This document shows, one piece after another, positions 36,528-44,329 of a DNA stretch of 64,000 nucleotides. Under the pieces are notes generated by a model. That model saw only the letters and a list, made by a program, of their open reading frames with translations. It was not told the origin of the DNA and ran no database searches. A program made the translations under genes and the position numbers. How positions within the stretch are numbered: position 1 is the stretch's first letter; each line of letters starts with the position of its first letter. The stretch lies in contig NZ_BJNO01000001.1 in the NCBI RefSeq assembly GCF_006539725.1, forward strand, positions 372,001-436,000, in the 5' to 3' direction. This DNA comes from Klebsiella terrigena (lineage in GTDB: Bacteria > Pseudomonadota > Gammaproteobacteria > Enterobacterales > Enterobacteriaceae).

Positions 36528-37718
36528 ATGACACCTGCTGCCACTCAGACTCAGCTCAACCTGCGCATCATTTCGATCGTGGTTTTTACCTGCATTTGCT
36601 ATCTGTCGATCGGCCTGCCGCTCGCCGTTTTACCCGGCTACATTCACTATCAGCTCGGCTATAGCACCTTTATTGCCGGCGTGGTGATCAGTCTGCAATA
36701 CATCGCCACCCTGCTCAGCCGGCCGCACGCCGGGCGCTACGCCGATATCTGGGGGCCGAAAAAAGTCGTCAGCCTCGGGATCGTCTGCTGCCTGCTGAGC
36801 GGGGTCTTTACGCTGGCTGCGGTGCTGCTGCAATCCGTTCCGCTGCTGGCGGTCGCCGCGCTGCTGGTTGGCCGAATCTTCCTCGGCGTGGGCGAGAGCT
36901 TTACCGCCACCGGGGCGACGCTGTGGGGAATTAAAACCGTCGGCGCGATCCATACTTCCCGGGTTATCTCCTGGAACGGGGTCGCCACCTACGTAGCGAT
37001 GGCGGTTGGCGCCCCGTTGGGGGTGCTGCTCAACGGCTATTTTGGCATTAGCGGTTTTGCCGTGGTGGTGGTGGCGGTGGCCTTTATCGGGCTGCTTTTT
37101 GCCCGCACGCGCCAGGACGTCAGCGTTAGCGGCGGAGTTCGCGCGCCCTTTCACGTGGTGGTGCGCAAAATCTGGCCCTACGGCCTGGGGCTGGCGCTGG
37201 GGACGGTAGGCTTCGGGGTGATAGCCACCTTCATTACCCTCTACTTCTCCGCCCACGACTGGCAGGGCGCGGCATTTACGCTGTCGCTGTTCAGCGTCGG
37301 TTTCATCTGCATTCGTCTGGTGCTCGGCAACACCATCACCCGCTACGGCGGCGTGCCGGTGTCGCTGGCCTGCTTTGTTATCGAATGCATCGGCCTGCTG
37401 ATTATCTGGCAGGCTTCGTCTGCGTGGGTGGCCGGGATCGGCGCCTTCCTGACCGGCTCCGGTTTCTCGCTGGTCTTCCCGGCGCTGGGCGTCGAGGCGG
37501 TGAAACAGGTTGAGGAGCAGAACCAGGGTACTGCGCTGGGCACCTACTCGGCGTTTCTCGATCTGGCGCTCGGCCTGACCGGCCCCGTTGCCGGCTGGGT
37601 TGCCGGGTATTACAGCCTGGGAACTATTTATCTGCTGGCGGCGGCGGTTGTGGTGATGGCATTTATCTTGATATTCCGCGTATACCTGCAACAACGCGCC
37701 GCTTTGCGGCGGGCCTGA
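36528..37718 (+). CDS. YhhS/YfcJ-family MFS transporter
   Basis: 396 residues, 12 membrane segments. The run YLSIGLPLAVLPGYIHYQLG, then VVISLQYIATLLSRPHAGRY, is diagnostic of the YhhS/YfcJ (UPF0226) group, as are GATLWGIKTVG-like and RVISWNGVATYVAMAVGAPL. E. coli members are poorly characterised exporters. Start ATG at 36528 is the first in frame; no close strong ribosome site is visible. A terminator follows. Confidence 0.85.
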   Translation: MTPAATQTQLNLRIISIVVFTCICYLSIGLPLAVLPGYIHYQLGYSTFIAGVVISLQYIATLLSRPHAGRYADIWGPKKVVSLGIVCCLLSGVFTLAAVLLQSVPLLAVAALLVGRIFLGVGESFTATGATLWGIKTVGAIHTSRVISWNGVATYVAMAVGAPLGVLLNGYFGISGFAVVVVAVAFIGLLFARTRQDVSVSGGVRAPFHVVVRKIWPYGLGLALGTVGFGVIATFITLYFSAHDWQGAAFTLSLFSVGFICIRLVLGNTITRYGGVPVSLACFVIECIGLLIIWQASSAWVAGIGAFLTGSGFSLVFPALGVEAVKQVEEQNQGTALGTYSAFLDLALGLTGPVAGWVAGYYSLGTIYLLAAAVVVMAFILIFRVYLQQRAALRRA

Positions 37719-37727
37719 GGAATTGTA

Positions 37728-37749
37728 TTCGGCGGGCCGCCCCGCCGAA
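37728..37749 (+). terminator. Terminator after YhhS-like gene
   Basis: TTCGGCGGG (37728-37736) pairs with CCCGCCGAA (37741-37749) over CCGC. No downstream T-run on the plus strand, so termination efficiency is uncertain. Confidence 0.55.
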
Positions 37750-37946
37750 AAAGGTAAAAAAGTAATCAAGAATTGACTGTTATTCGGCATCCGTGACACC
37801 ATCCGCTCAACGCCCGGCAACGGGCGTACTGGCGAAACGGGTGAGATATCAGAGATCGAATAATAAACGATCCGTGCCCGTTATCATGGCCAATCCGAAT
37901 CACTGACCTCGACGGTGAATTCCTGAGTCTGGCGGGAAATACATAC

Positions 37947-38237
37947 ATGCATCAAAGTTTTAATCAGCGGGTTCATTTCTATTACTGCATATTAATCGCG
38001 CTGAAAATACACGGAAAATCTAAGAAAGCGGGCGGGATCAGAGGAAAAAATAACTTCCTGCTGAAATGGCTGCGTAAAGCGCAGGACAACAATATTTTCC
38101 ACCCGGATATTACCAGCGAGATTGAGTGGCTGCGGGGGAAAATAATCCAGGCCGGATACGATACCGATCTTGAGCCGATGCTGGATTTTGTCTATGCCAC
38201 CGCTAAACGCGCGGAGTCGCTAAAGGACGCCGATTAA
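37947..38237 (+). CDS. Hypothetical protein, 96 residues
   Basis: Unrecognised. It starts MHQSFNQRVHFYYCILIALK, is basic in the first 45 residues (KIHGKSKKAGGIRGKNNFLL) and helical and acidic after (DITSEIEWLRGKIIQAGYDT, LEPMLDFVYATAKRAESLK). No signal peptide or clear membrane span. The upstream ribosome site is weak. The first third is AT-richer than neighbouring genes, hinting at a recent origin or transfer. It stands alone between hairpins at 37728 and 38273. Confidence 0.55.
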   Translation: MHQSFNQRVHFYYCILIALKIHGKSKKAGGIRGKNNFLLKWLRKAQDNNIFHPDITSEIEWLRGKIIQAGYDTDLEPMLDFVYATAKRAESLKDAD

Positions 38238-38272
38238 GCCGGCGAACGGACGTAAGGCTTTCACCCGCCGCC

Positions 38273-38299
38273 GCTTTACGTGACGCTGTCACGTAAAGC
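38273..38299. terminator. Perfect 12-bp hairpin before tam
   Basis: GCTTTACGTGAC (38273-38284) and GTCACGTAAAGC (38288-38299) form a perfect stem with a GCT loop, 36 bases after the hypothetical gene. Downstream bases are A-rich rather than T-rich on the plus strand, so it is either a weak terminator or an operator-like palindrome for tam. Confidence 0.55.
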
Positions 38300-38379
38300 A
38301 TAAAAATGGGTAAAATCATTTTACCCGCGGTCAATGCCATCTATGCTGATGAACGAGTTTATCTAACCCGGAGTCATCG

Positions 38380-39144
38380 ATGGCAGACTGGAATCCCTCG
38401 TTATATCTACAGTTCGGCGCCGAGCGTACCCGCCCCGCAGCCGAACTGCTCGCCCGTATTGCCCACCATCCCGTTACCCTCGCCGTTGACCTTGGCTGCG
38501 GGCCGGGGAACAGTACCGCGCTGCTGCATCATGCCTGGCCCACGGCGACGGTGATCGGCGTGGATAATTCACCGGCGATGCTGGAAGAGGCCTCCCGGGC
38601 GCTGCCGGCGTGTCGCTTCGTTACCGCCGATATCCGCGAGTACCGGCCCGAGCGTGCGGCGGATGTAATTTACGCCAACGCCTCCCTGCAGTGGCTTACC
38701 GACCACCAGACGCTGTTCCCGCAGCTCGTTGCGCAGCTGGCGGATAACGGCATTCTGGCGGTGCAGATGCCGGATAACTGGCAGGAGCCGTCGCATACTT
38801 TGATGCGTCAGGTCGCCCAGGAACTTGGGCATCCTGACAGCGGACGCCACCCGCTTCCCACCGCCCGGCAGTATTACGACATCCTGACGGCCAGCGGCTG
38901 CGAGGTCGATATCTGGCGCACCACCTATTACCATCAGCTCGATTCTCATCAGGCGATTATTGACTGGCTGCAGTCGACGGGGCTACGTCCTTACCTGCTG
39001 CGCCTCGACGACAGCCAGCGCGACGCCTTTCTCAACCGCTATCTGACGCTGCTGCATGAACACTATCCGTTACAGTGTAACGGGAAAGTACTGCTGCTGT
39101 TCCCTCGCCTGTTTATCGTCGCCCGACGCCGGGCCGCTCGCTGA
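38380..39144 (+). CDS. tam: Trans-aconitate 2-methyltransferase
   Basis: 254-residue SAM-dependent methyltransferase that methylates trans-aconitate, a by-product that inhibits the citric acid cycle. The opening [20 protein letters not shown] matches E. coli Tam, and the SAM site [21 protein letters not shown] and [15 protein letters not shown] are present, as is [20 protein letters not shown] near the C-terminus. Length equals the family's usual size. Single-gene unit. Confidence 0.92.
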   Translation: MADWNPSLYLQFGAERTRPAAELLARIAHHPVTLAVDLGCGPGNSTALLHHAWPTATVIGVDNSPAMLEEASRALPACRFVTADIREYRPERAADVIYANASLQWLTDHQTLFPQLVAQLADNGILAVQMPDNWQEPSHTLMRQVAQELGHPDSGRHPLPTARQYYDILTASGCEVDIWRTTYYHQLDSHQAIIDWLQSTGLRPYLLRLDDSQRDAFLNRYLTLLHEHYPLQCNGKVLLLFPRLFIVARRRAAR

Positions 39145-39152
39145 TAGCATCT

Positions 39153-39178
39153 GCCGGGCGCGCCCAATGTCGCCCGGC
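39153..39178. repeat. REP-like hairpin after tam
   Basis: GCCGGGCG (39153-39160) and CGCCCGGC (39171-39178) with a 10-base spacer resemble the intergenic REP/palindromic units of enterobacteria, nine bases after tam. It could protect the 3' end of the mRNA or terminate it. Confidence 0.55.
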
Positions 39179-39295
39179 CTGCACCGCCCATCGTCCCGGT
39201 TTTCAGGATTGATTATCAAAAATGTTGCGATATTAAGAAGTATTGCCCTGTGCCACTCTCTGTTCATCCTCTTATGACAACCGGAGATATGAACG

Positions 39296-39610
39296 ATGGC
39301 ATCACCTAACCGCAATAACCTGGCCGGGATCGCGCCGAAGCTCGCCCAACTGACCGAAGAGGTGCTTTTCGGCGATATCTGGGCCCGCAGCGAGCTGTCG
39401 CCGCGAGAAAGAAGCCTGATCACCCTTGCCGCCCTGACGGCGCTGGGCAGAGAAAAACAGCTGCCGTGGCATATTGATTTTGCGGCGAGCAACGGCCTGA
39501 CCCGCGCTGAAATAACCGAAGTCTTCACCCACCTGGCCTTTTATGCCGGCTGGCCCGCGGCCGTCACCGCGCTCTCCTGCATACCGCCGGAGGATTCAGC
39601 ATGCCTTTGA
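39296..39610 (+). CDS. Carboxymuconolactone decarboxylase-like protein
   Basis: 104 residues of the AhpD/CMD helical family: FGDIWARSELSPRERSLITL, AALTALGREKQLPWHIDFAA, GLTRAEITEVFTHLAFYAGW. The CxxC redox pair of AhpD is absent, so it belongs to the non-peroxidase branch. Overlaps the tautomerase gene by ten bases; the two are a common pair in enterobacterial genomes and probably act on the same aromatic or lactone intermediate. Confidence 0.85.
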   Translation: MASPNRNNLAGIAPKLAQLTEEVLFGDIWARSELSPRERSLITLAALTALGREKQLPWHIDFAASNGLTRAEITEVFTHLAFYAGWPAAVTALSCIPPEDSACL

Positions 39611-39993
39611 CCCGAATAACGATTCGTCCCGGCTATGACGATGAGTGGACTGCGCGGCTTTCCGCGCTATTTCATCAAACTCTGGTGGACGAGTTTGCGG
39701 TCCCCGCGGCGGATAAATTTCAGTTTATCGACGTTCTGCCCGACGCCCGGCGCATCGTCGATCCGCACTACCTCAGCGGTGGGCGCAGCGCCGACTTTGT
39801 GCTGTTTCATATTTTTGCCGGCAAGCCGCGCAGCGCGCAGCAGAAAAAGCGCCTCTATCGGCGACTGTGCGACCGGCTGCAGGCAGAGCTCGGTATTGCC
39901 CCCGATGACGTGATGGTGGTGATTCAGTTTAATCATACCGACGACTGGAGCTTTAGCCGCGGTGAGATGCTGGCGGGACAGGTTGAGGGCTAA
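39601..39993 (+). CDS. Tautomerase family protein
   Basis: 130 residues beginning MPLTRITIRPGYDDEW; after removal of Met the N-terminal Pro would be the catalytic base of the 4-oxalocrotonate tautomerase superfamily. The second half (PRSAQQKKRLYRRLCDRLQA, then IAPDDVMVVIQFNHTDDWSF) shows the two-unit MSAD-like arrangement. Ribosome site GGAGG lies inside the preceding gene. Confidence 0.85.
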   Translation: MPLTRITIRPGYDDEWTARLSALFHQTLVDEFAVPAADKFQFIDVLPDARRIVDPHYLSGGRSADFVLFHIFAGKPRSAQQKKRLYRRLCDRLQAELGIAPDDVMVVIQFNHTDDWSFSRGEMLAGQVEG

Positions 39994-40001
39994 CTAACTA
40001 A

Positions 40002-40021
40002 CGGCGCCGCAGCGGGCGCCG
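40002..40021. terminator. Hairpin between tautomerase and small membrane ORF
   Basis: CGGCGCC (40002-40008) pairs with GGCGCCG (40015-40021) around GCAGCG, between two convergent genes. On the reverse strand it is followed by TTAGTTAGTTAG. Confidence 0.6.
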
Positions 40022-40032
40022 TACTGCCGGAT

Positions 40033-40131
40033 TTACCAGGGGAGATGGTGCACCAGGGAGAGATCCCAGGCGGTAGCCAGCAGTGAAAGAAAGATGATCA
40101 AATTAACGGTCGTCTCGATGCGTTTTTCCAT
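40033..40131 (-). CDS. Small single-span membrane protein, 32 residues
   Basis: A short ORF on the reverse strand starting MEKRIETTVN at 40131 with the ribosome site CAGGAGAATCAAAA. The charged first seven residues are followed by a hydrophobic span LIIFLSLLATAW and the tail DLSLVHHLPW. This is the layout of the small single-pass membrane proteins of enterobacteria (20-50 residues), many of which act as regulators of larger membrane proteins. No named family recognised. A -10-like TAATAG lies 39 bases upstream. It may instead be cotranscribed with the GNAT gene upstream. Confidence 0.6.
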   Translation of the reverse strand: MEKRIETTVNLIIFLSLLATAWDLSLVHHLPW

Positions 40132-40201
40132 TTTTGATTCTCCTGAGTCGTTTTCCGCTATTAGACAGGGAAAATCTTAACAACTGCTTATCGCTGGCGG
40201 C

Positions 40202-40642
40202 TTAGAGCATCACCCGATAGCGGACATACTCATCCGCCGGGGTGAACTCATCATACAGCTTACGGGCGGGATTATCAGCACGCGTATGCCAGTAGAGACG
40301 CGACCACCCTTTCGCTTTCCCTTCCGCATGCAGCGCCTGCACCAGCGCTCTGGCGACTCCGCGTCCGCGCATTGCCGGGTCAACGAACAGGTCTTCCAGA
40401 TAGCAAACGGGCGTTTTCACCCATGTTCCGTCGTGAAGGACGCAAATAGCGAAGCCAACCACCCGGCCGTCGACGACCGCCGCCCGGCCGATAACCGGAG
40501 ATGCGCCGTCCAGCAGGCGTTGCCAGGTGTATTGCGTCACATCGTCAGGCTGCGGGCTGCCGTAAAAACAGGTGTAGCCCTCCCACAACCCTAGCCATTG
40601 CAACTTGTCCTGCGGCTGCAGCTCGCGAATATTGATGACCAT
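40202..40642 (-). CDS. GNAT-family N-acetyltransferase
   Basis: 146 residues from ATG 40642, selected because GGGAGAG precedes it; an earlier in-frame start has no support. The acetyl-CoA pyrophosphate loop is in LFVDPAMRGRGVARALVQAL, and WSRLYWHTRADNPARKLYDE is the C-terminal GNAT motif B. Substrate unknown. Possibly cotranscribed with the 32-residue membrane ORF 70 bases downstream. Confidence 0.86.
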   Translation of the reverse strand: MVINIRELQPQDKLQWLGLWEGYTCFYGSPQPDDVTQYTWQRLLDGASPVIGRAAVVDGRVVGFAICVLHDGTWVKTPVCYLEDLFVDPAMRGRGVARALVQALHAEGKAKGWSRLYWHTRADNPARKLYDEFTPADEYVRYRVML

Positions 40643-40862
40643 CGTACTCTCCCACCTCAATGTGAATAGGCCATTATTTTCCTCGAAGACGATTACTTCA
40701 AGCGCTACCGGCGCAATTTGCCACTGCCGGCCCTGTGGCTGCTAAAAGCGATGAGGGTCACAAACCGTGTCCGATGAGCCGCAGGAAAGGTCAACGGCAG
40801 CGCTTTAGTCTGCCTATGTGCCGGGTCGTTAAGGTATAATGCGGTTTCGCAAGGGGAGAGGG

Positions 40863-41876
40863 ATGATGAAGCGGAAAAACAAAGTCACAATGAACGATAT
40901 CGCCCGTACGGCGGGTGTGTCACAGGCAACGGTATCGTTGGTCCTTAATCAGTCCCGGAATATCAAGCTGAGCGAGGAGACCCGTCAGCGGGTGATCGCC
41001 GTCGCGACCGAGCTCGGCTACGACCGCCTACCGGCGATTCACGCCCCGCGAAATCAGGAAGAAGTGGCGCTGCTGGTCAGCACCCTGCAAAGCTACGATC
41101 CCTTTATCGATGCCATCAGCCAGGCGCGGGAAGCGGCCTGGCGCAATGAAGTGTTGCTGACCGTCTATGATTACGGCGACGACGTCGAGCTGGCGATTAA
41201 TATTATTCGCCAGCTGGAACAGCGTAACTGTATCGGCATTATTCTCGCCTCCCCGGTGACCACGCTTGTAGATATGACCGATTTTCAGGACTGCACCCGC
41301 CTGCCGCTGGTCCTGCTCAACCAGCGCGACCCGGATTCGCCGCTGCTGCCTTCGTTTGTTCCCGACGACTACGCCAACGCGTTTCAGGTGACCCGTCATC
41401 TGATCTCTATGGGCGCGACGCGCATCGCGCACATCACCGGCGAAAGCTGGATGGAGGCGACCCGCCAGCGGCTGGCGGGGTATCAGGCGGCGCTGGAGCA
41501 GGCCGGACAGGCGTATGATGAGCGCCTGGTGCGCCGGACCAACTGGCAGTTCAGCGAGTCCTTTACCGCCACCTGCTCTCTACTGGAGCAGCAGGATCGC
41601 CCGGATGCCATCTTCTGCGCCAGCGACTGGCTGGCGATCGGCTGCTATCAGGCGCTGGCGGTCAACGGCGTCCGGCTGCCGCAGGATATCCTGCTGGCGG
41701 GATACGACGATCAGAAAATATCGGAACAGCTCACCCCGCCGCTCACCAGTATTCAGCTGCCCTACAGCGAATTAGGGCGACTGGCGGTGGAGTATCTTTG
41801 CAATCAGGAGGATGCGGCGACGCACGTGATGCTGGCCGGCCGGCTAAAGGTGAGATCCTCCAGCACTCGGGAATAA
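40863..41876 (+). CDS. LacI-family transcriptional regulator
   Basis: 337 residues from ATG 40863, behind AAGGGGAGAG; the next codon is also ATG. The N-terminal LacI HTH with hinge reads VTMNDIARTAGVSQATVSLV and later ETRQRVIAVATELGYD. The rest is a periplasmic sugar-binding-like effector domain (VALLVSTLQSYDPFIDAISQ; PDAIFCASDWLAIGCYQAL; DILLAGYDDQKISEQLTPPL). No adjacent sugar operon is present, so the target is likely distant or the gene is a remnant of one. Confidence 0.88.
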   Translation: MMKRKNKVTMNDIARTAGVSQATVSLVLNQSRNIKLSEETRQRVIAVATELGYDRLPAIHAPRNQEEVALLVSTLQSYDPFIDAISQAREAAWRNEVLLTVYDYGDDVELAINIIRQLEQRNCIGIILASPVTTLVDMTDFQDCTRLPLVLLNQRDPDSPLLPSFVPDDYANAFQVTRHLISMGATRIAHITGESWMEATRQRLAGYQAALEQAGQAYDERLVRRTNWQFSESFTATCSLLEQQDRPDAIFCASDWLAIGCYQALAVNGVRLPQDILLAGYDDQKISEQLTPPLTSIQLPYSELGRLAVEYLCNQEDAATHVMLAGRLKVRSSSTRE

Positions 41877-41991
41877 ATTCTCAATAAACGCCTGCCTGCA
41901 GAACAGCACGTCGGAGGCGACAGCGCGCCGGGATATGTGTAACTATTCCCGGTAATTATTCCCGCTAACTTTCCGTTCTGGTACGGCTGAC

Positions 41992-43023
41992 ATGCTTTCA
42001 GTTCCTTTTCCGCTTATTACCTTATCCGCCCTGCTTATCCTGCTGGCAACGGCCCTGTTTGCGCAAAAACAGCGCCACACGGGCACTCTGCGTTTCGTGC
42101 TTGCCTGTATCGTGCTGGTTGCCGTCAGCACGCTGCGCTGGGAATATGAATCCAGCATCTTGCGCAATATCCAGTCCGGGCTGGCCATAATGCTGCCGCC
42201 GCTGGCCTGGCACGGTTTTGTCTCGCTGACTGAGATTGGCCGGCGGTGTCACCTGCTGCTGCTGCTGCTGTTCGCCCCCGCAGCTCTCGCTCTCATTATC
42301 AGGATTGTTTGGCCGCCGGCGACGGATCCGGTCCTGTTTTTACTTTTTGCCGGCTACGGGTGCAGCCTGCTGCGCCTCGCATGGCGCGGGGAGCACCGCT
42401 TCACCCTCAGCCGTCTCGGCGAGTCGCCGCAGACCACGAAAATGGCCTTTTTTGCCGGCTGTTTTCTCTGTCTATCGGCGCTGACCGATCTTGCCGTGAC
42501 GTTTGACTTCAGCCTGACCGGCGGCAGGCTGGCGCCGGCGATCGTGATGGGTTTTCAGGCCGCGCTGCTTCCGCTGATTGCGGCGGCTATCGTCATCGCC
42601 GGACGGCCAGCTGCGGTTGCGCAAGCTGAGAGTAAAGCCGCGCTCCCGACGCGGGCCGCGCCGCCGGAGGAAGAGCTGGCGAAAGTTTACGCCGGCCTCG
42701 AGAAGCAGGTACGGGAGACGGAGCTCTATCTCAATCCCGACCTGACGCTGAGCCTTCTCGCCAGAAAAACCGGGATCCCCGCACGCCAGCTCTCAGGGGC
42801 GGTCAATGCTATCAGCCAGTGTAACGTCTCGCAGTGGATTAACGGTTTAAGGATTGAACGGGCGCAGGCGCTGCTGCTCAGCACCCCGCTGCCCGTTACC
42901 GAAATCATGTTCGAGTCCGGATTTACCACCAAGTCCAATTTTAACCGCGAGTTTCAGCGCATTTGCGGCCTGTCGCCTACTTCGTTTCGTCAGCAGGCGG
43001 GCGGTAATCCAGTGCCGAATTAA
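41992..43023 (+). CDS. Membrane-anchored AraC-family regulator
   Basis: 343 residues. The first 205 residues contain about six or seven hydrophobic segments (PLITLSALLILLATALF; RFVLACIVLVAV; CHLLLLLLFAPAALALIIRI; IVMGFQAALLPLIAAAIVIA), followed by an AraC HTH domain (about 230-335: LTLSLLARKTGIPARQLSGA, PVTEIMFESGFTTKSNFNRE). The layout implies signal sensing at the membrane. It overlaps the convergent hydrolase gene by 47 bases. Confidence 0.84.
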   Translation: MLSVPFPLITLSALLILLATALFAQKQRHTGTLRFVLACIVLVAVSTLRWEYESSILRNIQSGLAIMLPPLAWHGFVSLTEIGRRCHLLLLLLFAPAALALIIRIVWPPATDPVLFLLFAGYGCSLLRLAWRGEHRFTLSRLGESPQTTKMAFFAGCFLCLSALTDLAVTFDFSLTGGRLAPAIVMGFQAALLPLIAAAIVIAGRPAAVAQAESKAALPTRAAPPEEELAKVYAGLEKQVRETELYLNPDLTLSLLARKTGIPARQLSGAVNAISQCNVSQWINGLRIERAQALLLSTPLPVTEIMFESGFTTKSNFNREFQRICGLSPTSFRQQAGGNPVPN

Positions 43024-44032
43024 GGAATCTGCCGATCTTAGGTATCAGCGCCTGGTGAATAGCGGCGCGGTCTCCTCCGCTACCGTCGCGACAAACGATA
43101 CCGTCACCGGGCGTCTCCTCCTCAATAAGCGCCTCGGCGCCAGGCTTGCACAGCTGCATGAAGCTGAAATGAGTGGCGCCTTCAACGACCTCATACTGCC
43201 TGCGCTGCGGATCCATGTTGGCCGCAAGATAGCCTGACTCCTGCCCTGCATCGAGGTCCGCCAGCTTGTCCGCCTGGGCCGCAAGGATCAGTACCGGAAT
43301 GCCGAGCGCGCGCAGGCTCTGCGGGGTAAAGCCGGGGGCGAAGCCGAGATCCAGAGAGACCACCGCCTTGATTCTGGCATCCCGGAGGTCCGCAAAGCGC
43401 GCATCCTGCGAGCGGGTGCCATCGATGCCGAGCTTTTGCGTTAGCCGGCAGTCGCCTCGCTGTGCATGGTGCAGGCAGTCGCTCAGCATGCGGGCGGAAT
43501 CGAAGCGGGCTCCCGCCAGCGACATCACCGTCCATCCGCCGAGAGAGTGGCCTAAAGCAGCAATTCGCCCGGCGTCTACCTCCCCGACCAGCGCGGAAGA
43601 GCGCAGAGTGAAGTCAATCACCTGGCTGAGATCCTGCGGACGTCGCCACAGGCGCTTCGCGTCGCGCGGATCCTGATTAAAGGTGGTGGTTCCGGGGTGG
43701 TCCGGTGCCGCGACAATATATCCCTGCGCGGCCATGGCCGCCGCTATCCACGATAAATTGCGCCAGTTGCCGTTATAGCCGTGAGAGATAACCAGCAGAG
43801 GGTGGGCTCCGGGCCTCGCAGGCGCATTACGAATAACGGCGACCCCTTCGAACGCGGGATTGGCGCCGACATTTTCCGTCTTTCCTTCTGCAGACGTTGG
43901 ATACCATACCGCCACGTCCAGGCTTTTCCCCTGCGGGTCGGTCAACGCCAGCTGGCGAAACCCCGGAGCGGCGTGAACCTGGATACAGATAAGTAAAGCC
44001 GGTAATAAAAGAAACCCTCTTCTGAACATCAT
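42977..44032 (-). CDS. Exported alpha/beta hydrolase (dienelactone hydrolase-like)
   Basis: 351 residues with a signal peptide (MMFRRGFLLLPALLICIQVH, cleaved near AAP). The alpha/beta hydrolase fold has the oxyanion strand PLLVISHGYNGNW, the nucleophile elbow GHSLGG, and later ILAAQADKLADLDAG and the catalytic histidine in EGATHFSFMQ. The family includes secreted lipase- or acetylhydrolase-like enzymes; substrate unknown. Convergent with the membrane AraC gene, overlapping at the 3' ends. Confidence 0.84.
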   Translation of the reverse strand: MMFRRGFLLLPALLICIQVHAAPGFRQLALTDPQGKSLDVAVWYPTSAEGKTENVGANPAFEGVAVIRNAPARPGAHPLLVISHGYNGNWRNLSWIAAAMAAQGYIVAAPDHPGTTTFNQDPRDAKRLWRRPQDLSQVIDFTLRSSALVGEVDAGRIAALGHSLGGWTVMSLAGARFDSARMLSDCLHHAQRGDCRLTQKLGIDGTRSQDARFADLRDARIKAVVSLDLGFAPGFTPQSLRALGIPVLILAAQADKLADLDAGQESGYLAANMDPQRRQYEVVEGATHFSFMQLCKPGAEALIEEETPGDGIVCRDGSGGDRAAIHQALIPKIGRFLNSALDYRPPADETK

Positions 44033-44329
44033 GATGACTCCTGCTGTGCTGAATTGAGGCCCATTTATAGATGAGCCGCGGCATCAGGGCGTCCCAGAAC
44101 GCGATCGAGGCCATGAATTTGCACATTTACGCTAGTTTTCAGCATCAGCAGGAGACCGTGCCCTCGGATTCAGGCGTGGAGAATGCGCCATCTGCCATTC
44201 TGTAGAACGAAGCGGCGCAGAAGCATCAGGTCTGCTCGCTCAATTTAACTGACGACTTAATGTATGTTGTAACTATTTAGAGGGGATAAATAACCCGGCA
44301 ATCGCCGGGTCAACGTTTTGAACGGGATA
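44033..44329. other. Intergenic region upstream of the hydrolase
   Basis: This 297-base gap holds the promoter region of the hydrolase (reverse strand) on its left and the uxaB terminator on its right. No convincing ORF, RNA gene or repeat was seen between about 44060 and 44280. Confidence 0.6.
44293..44310 (-). terminator. Terminator after uxaB
   Basis: ACCCGGC - AATC - GCCGGGT (44293-44310) makes a 7-bp stem; on the reverse strand it is followed by TATTTAT. It ends the uxaB transcript 20 bases after its stop. Confidence 0.78.

Noticed and set aside
39056..39277. 73-codon forward frame overlapping the end of tam
   Set aside because: Out of frame with tam, no ribosome site, no family, and it runs across the REP-like hairpin.
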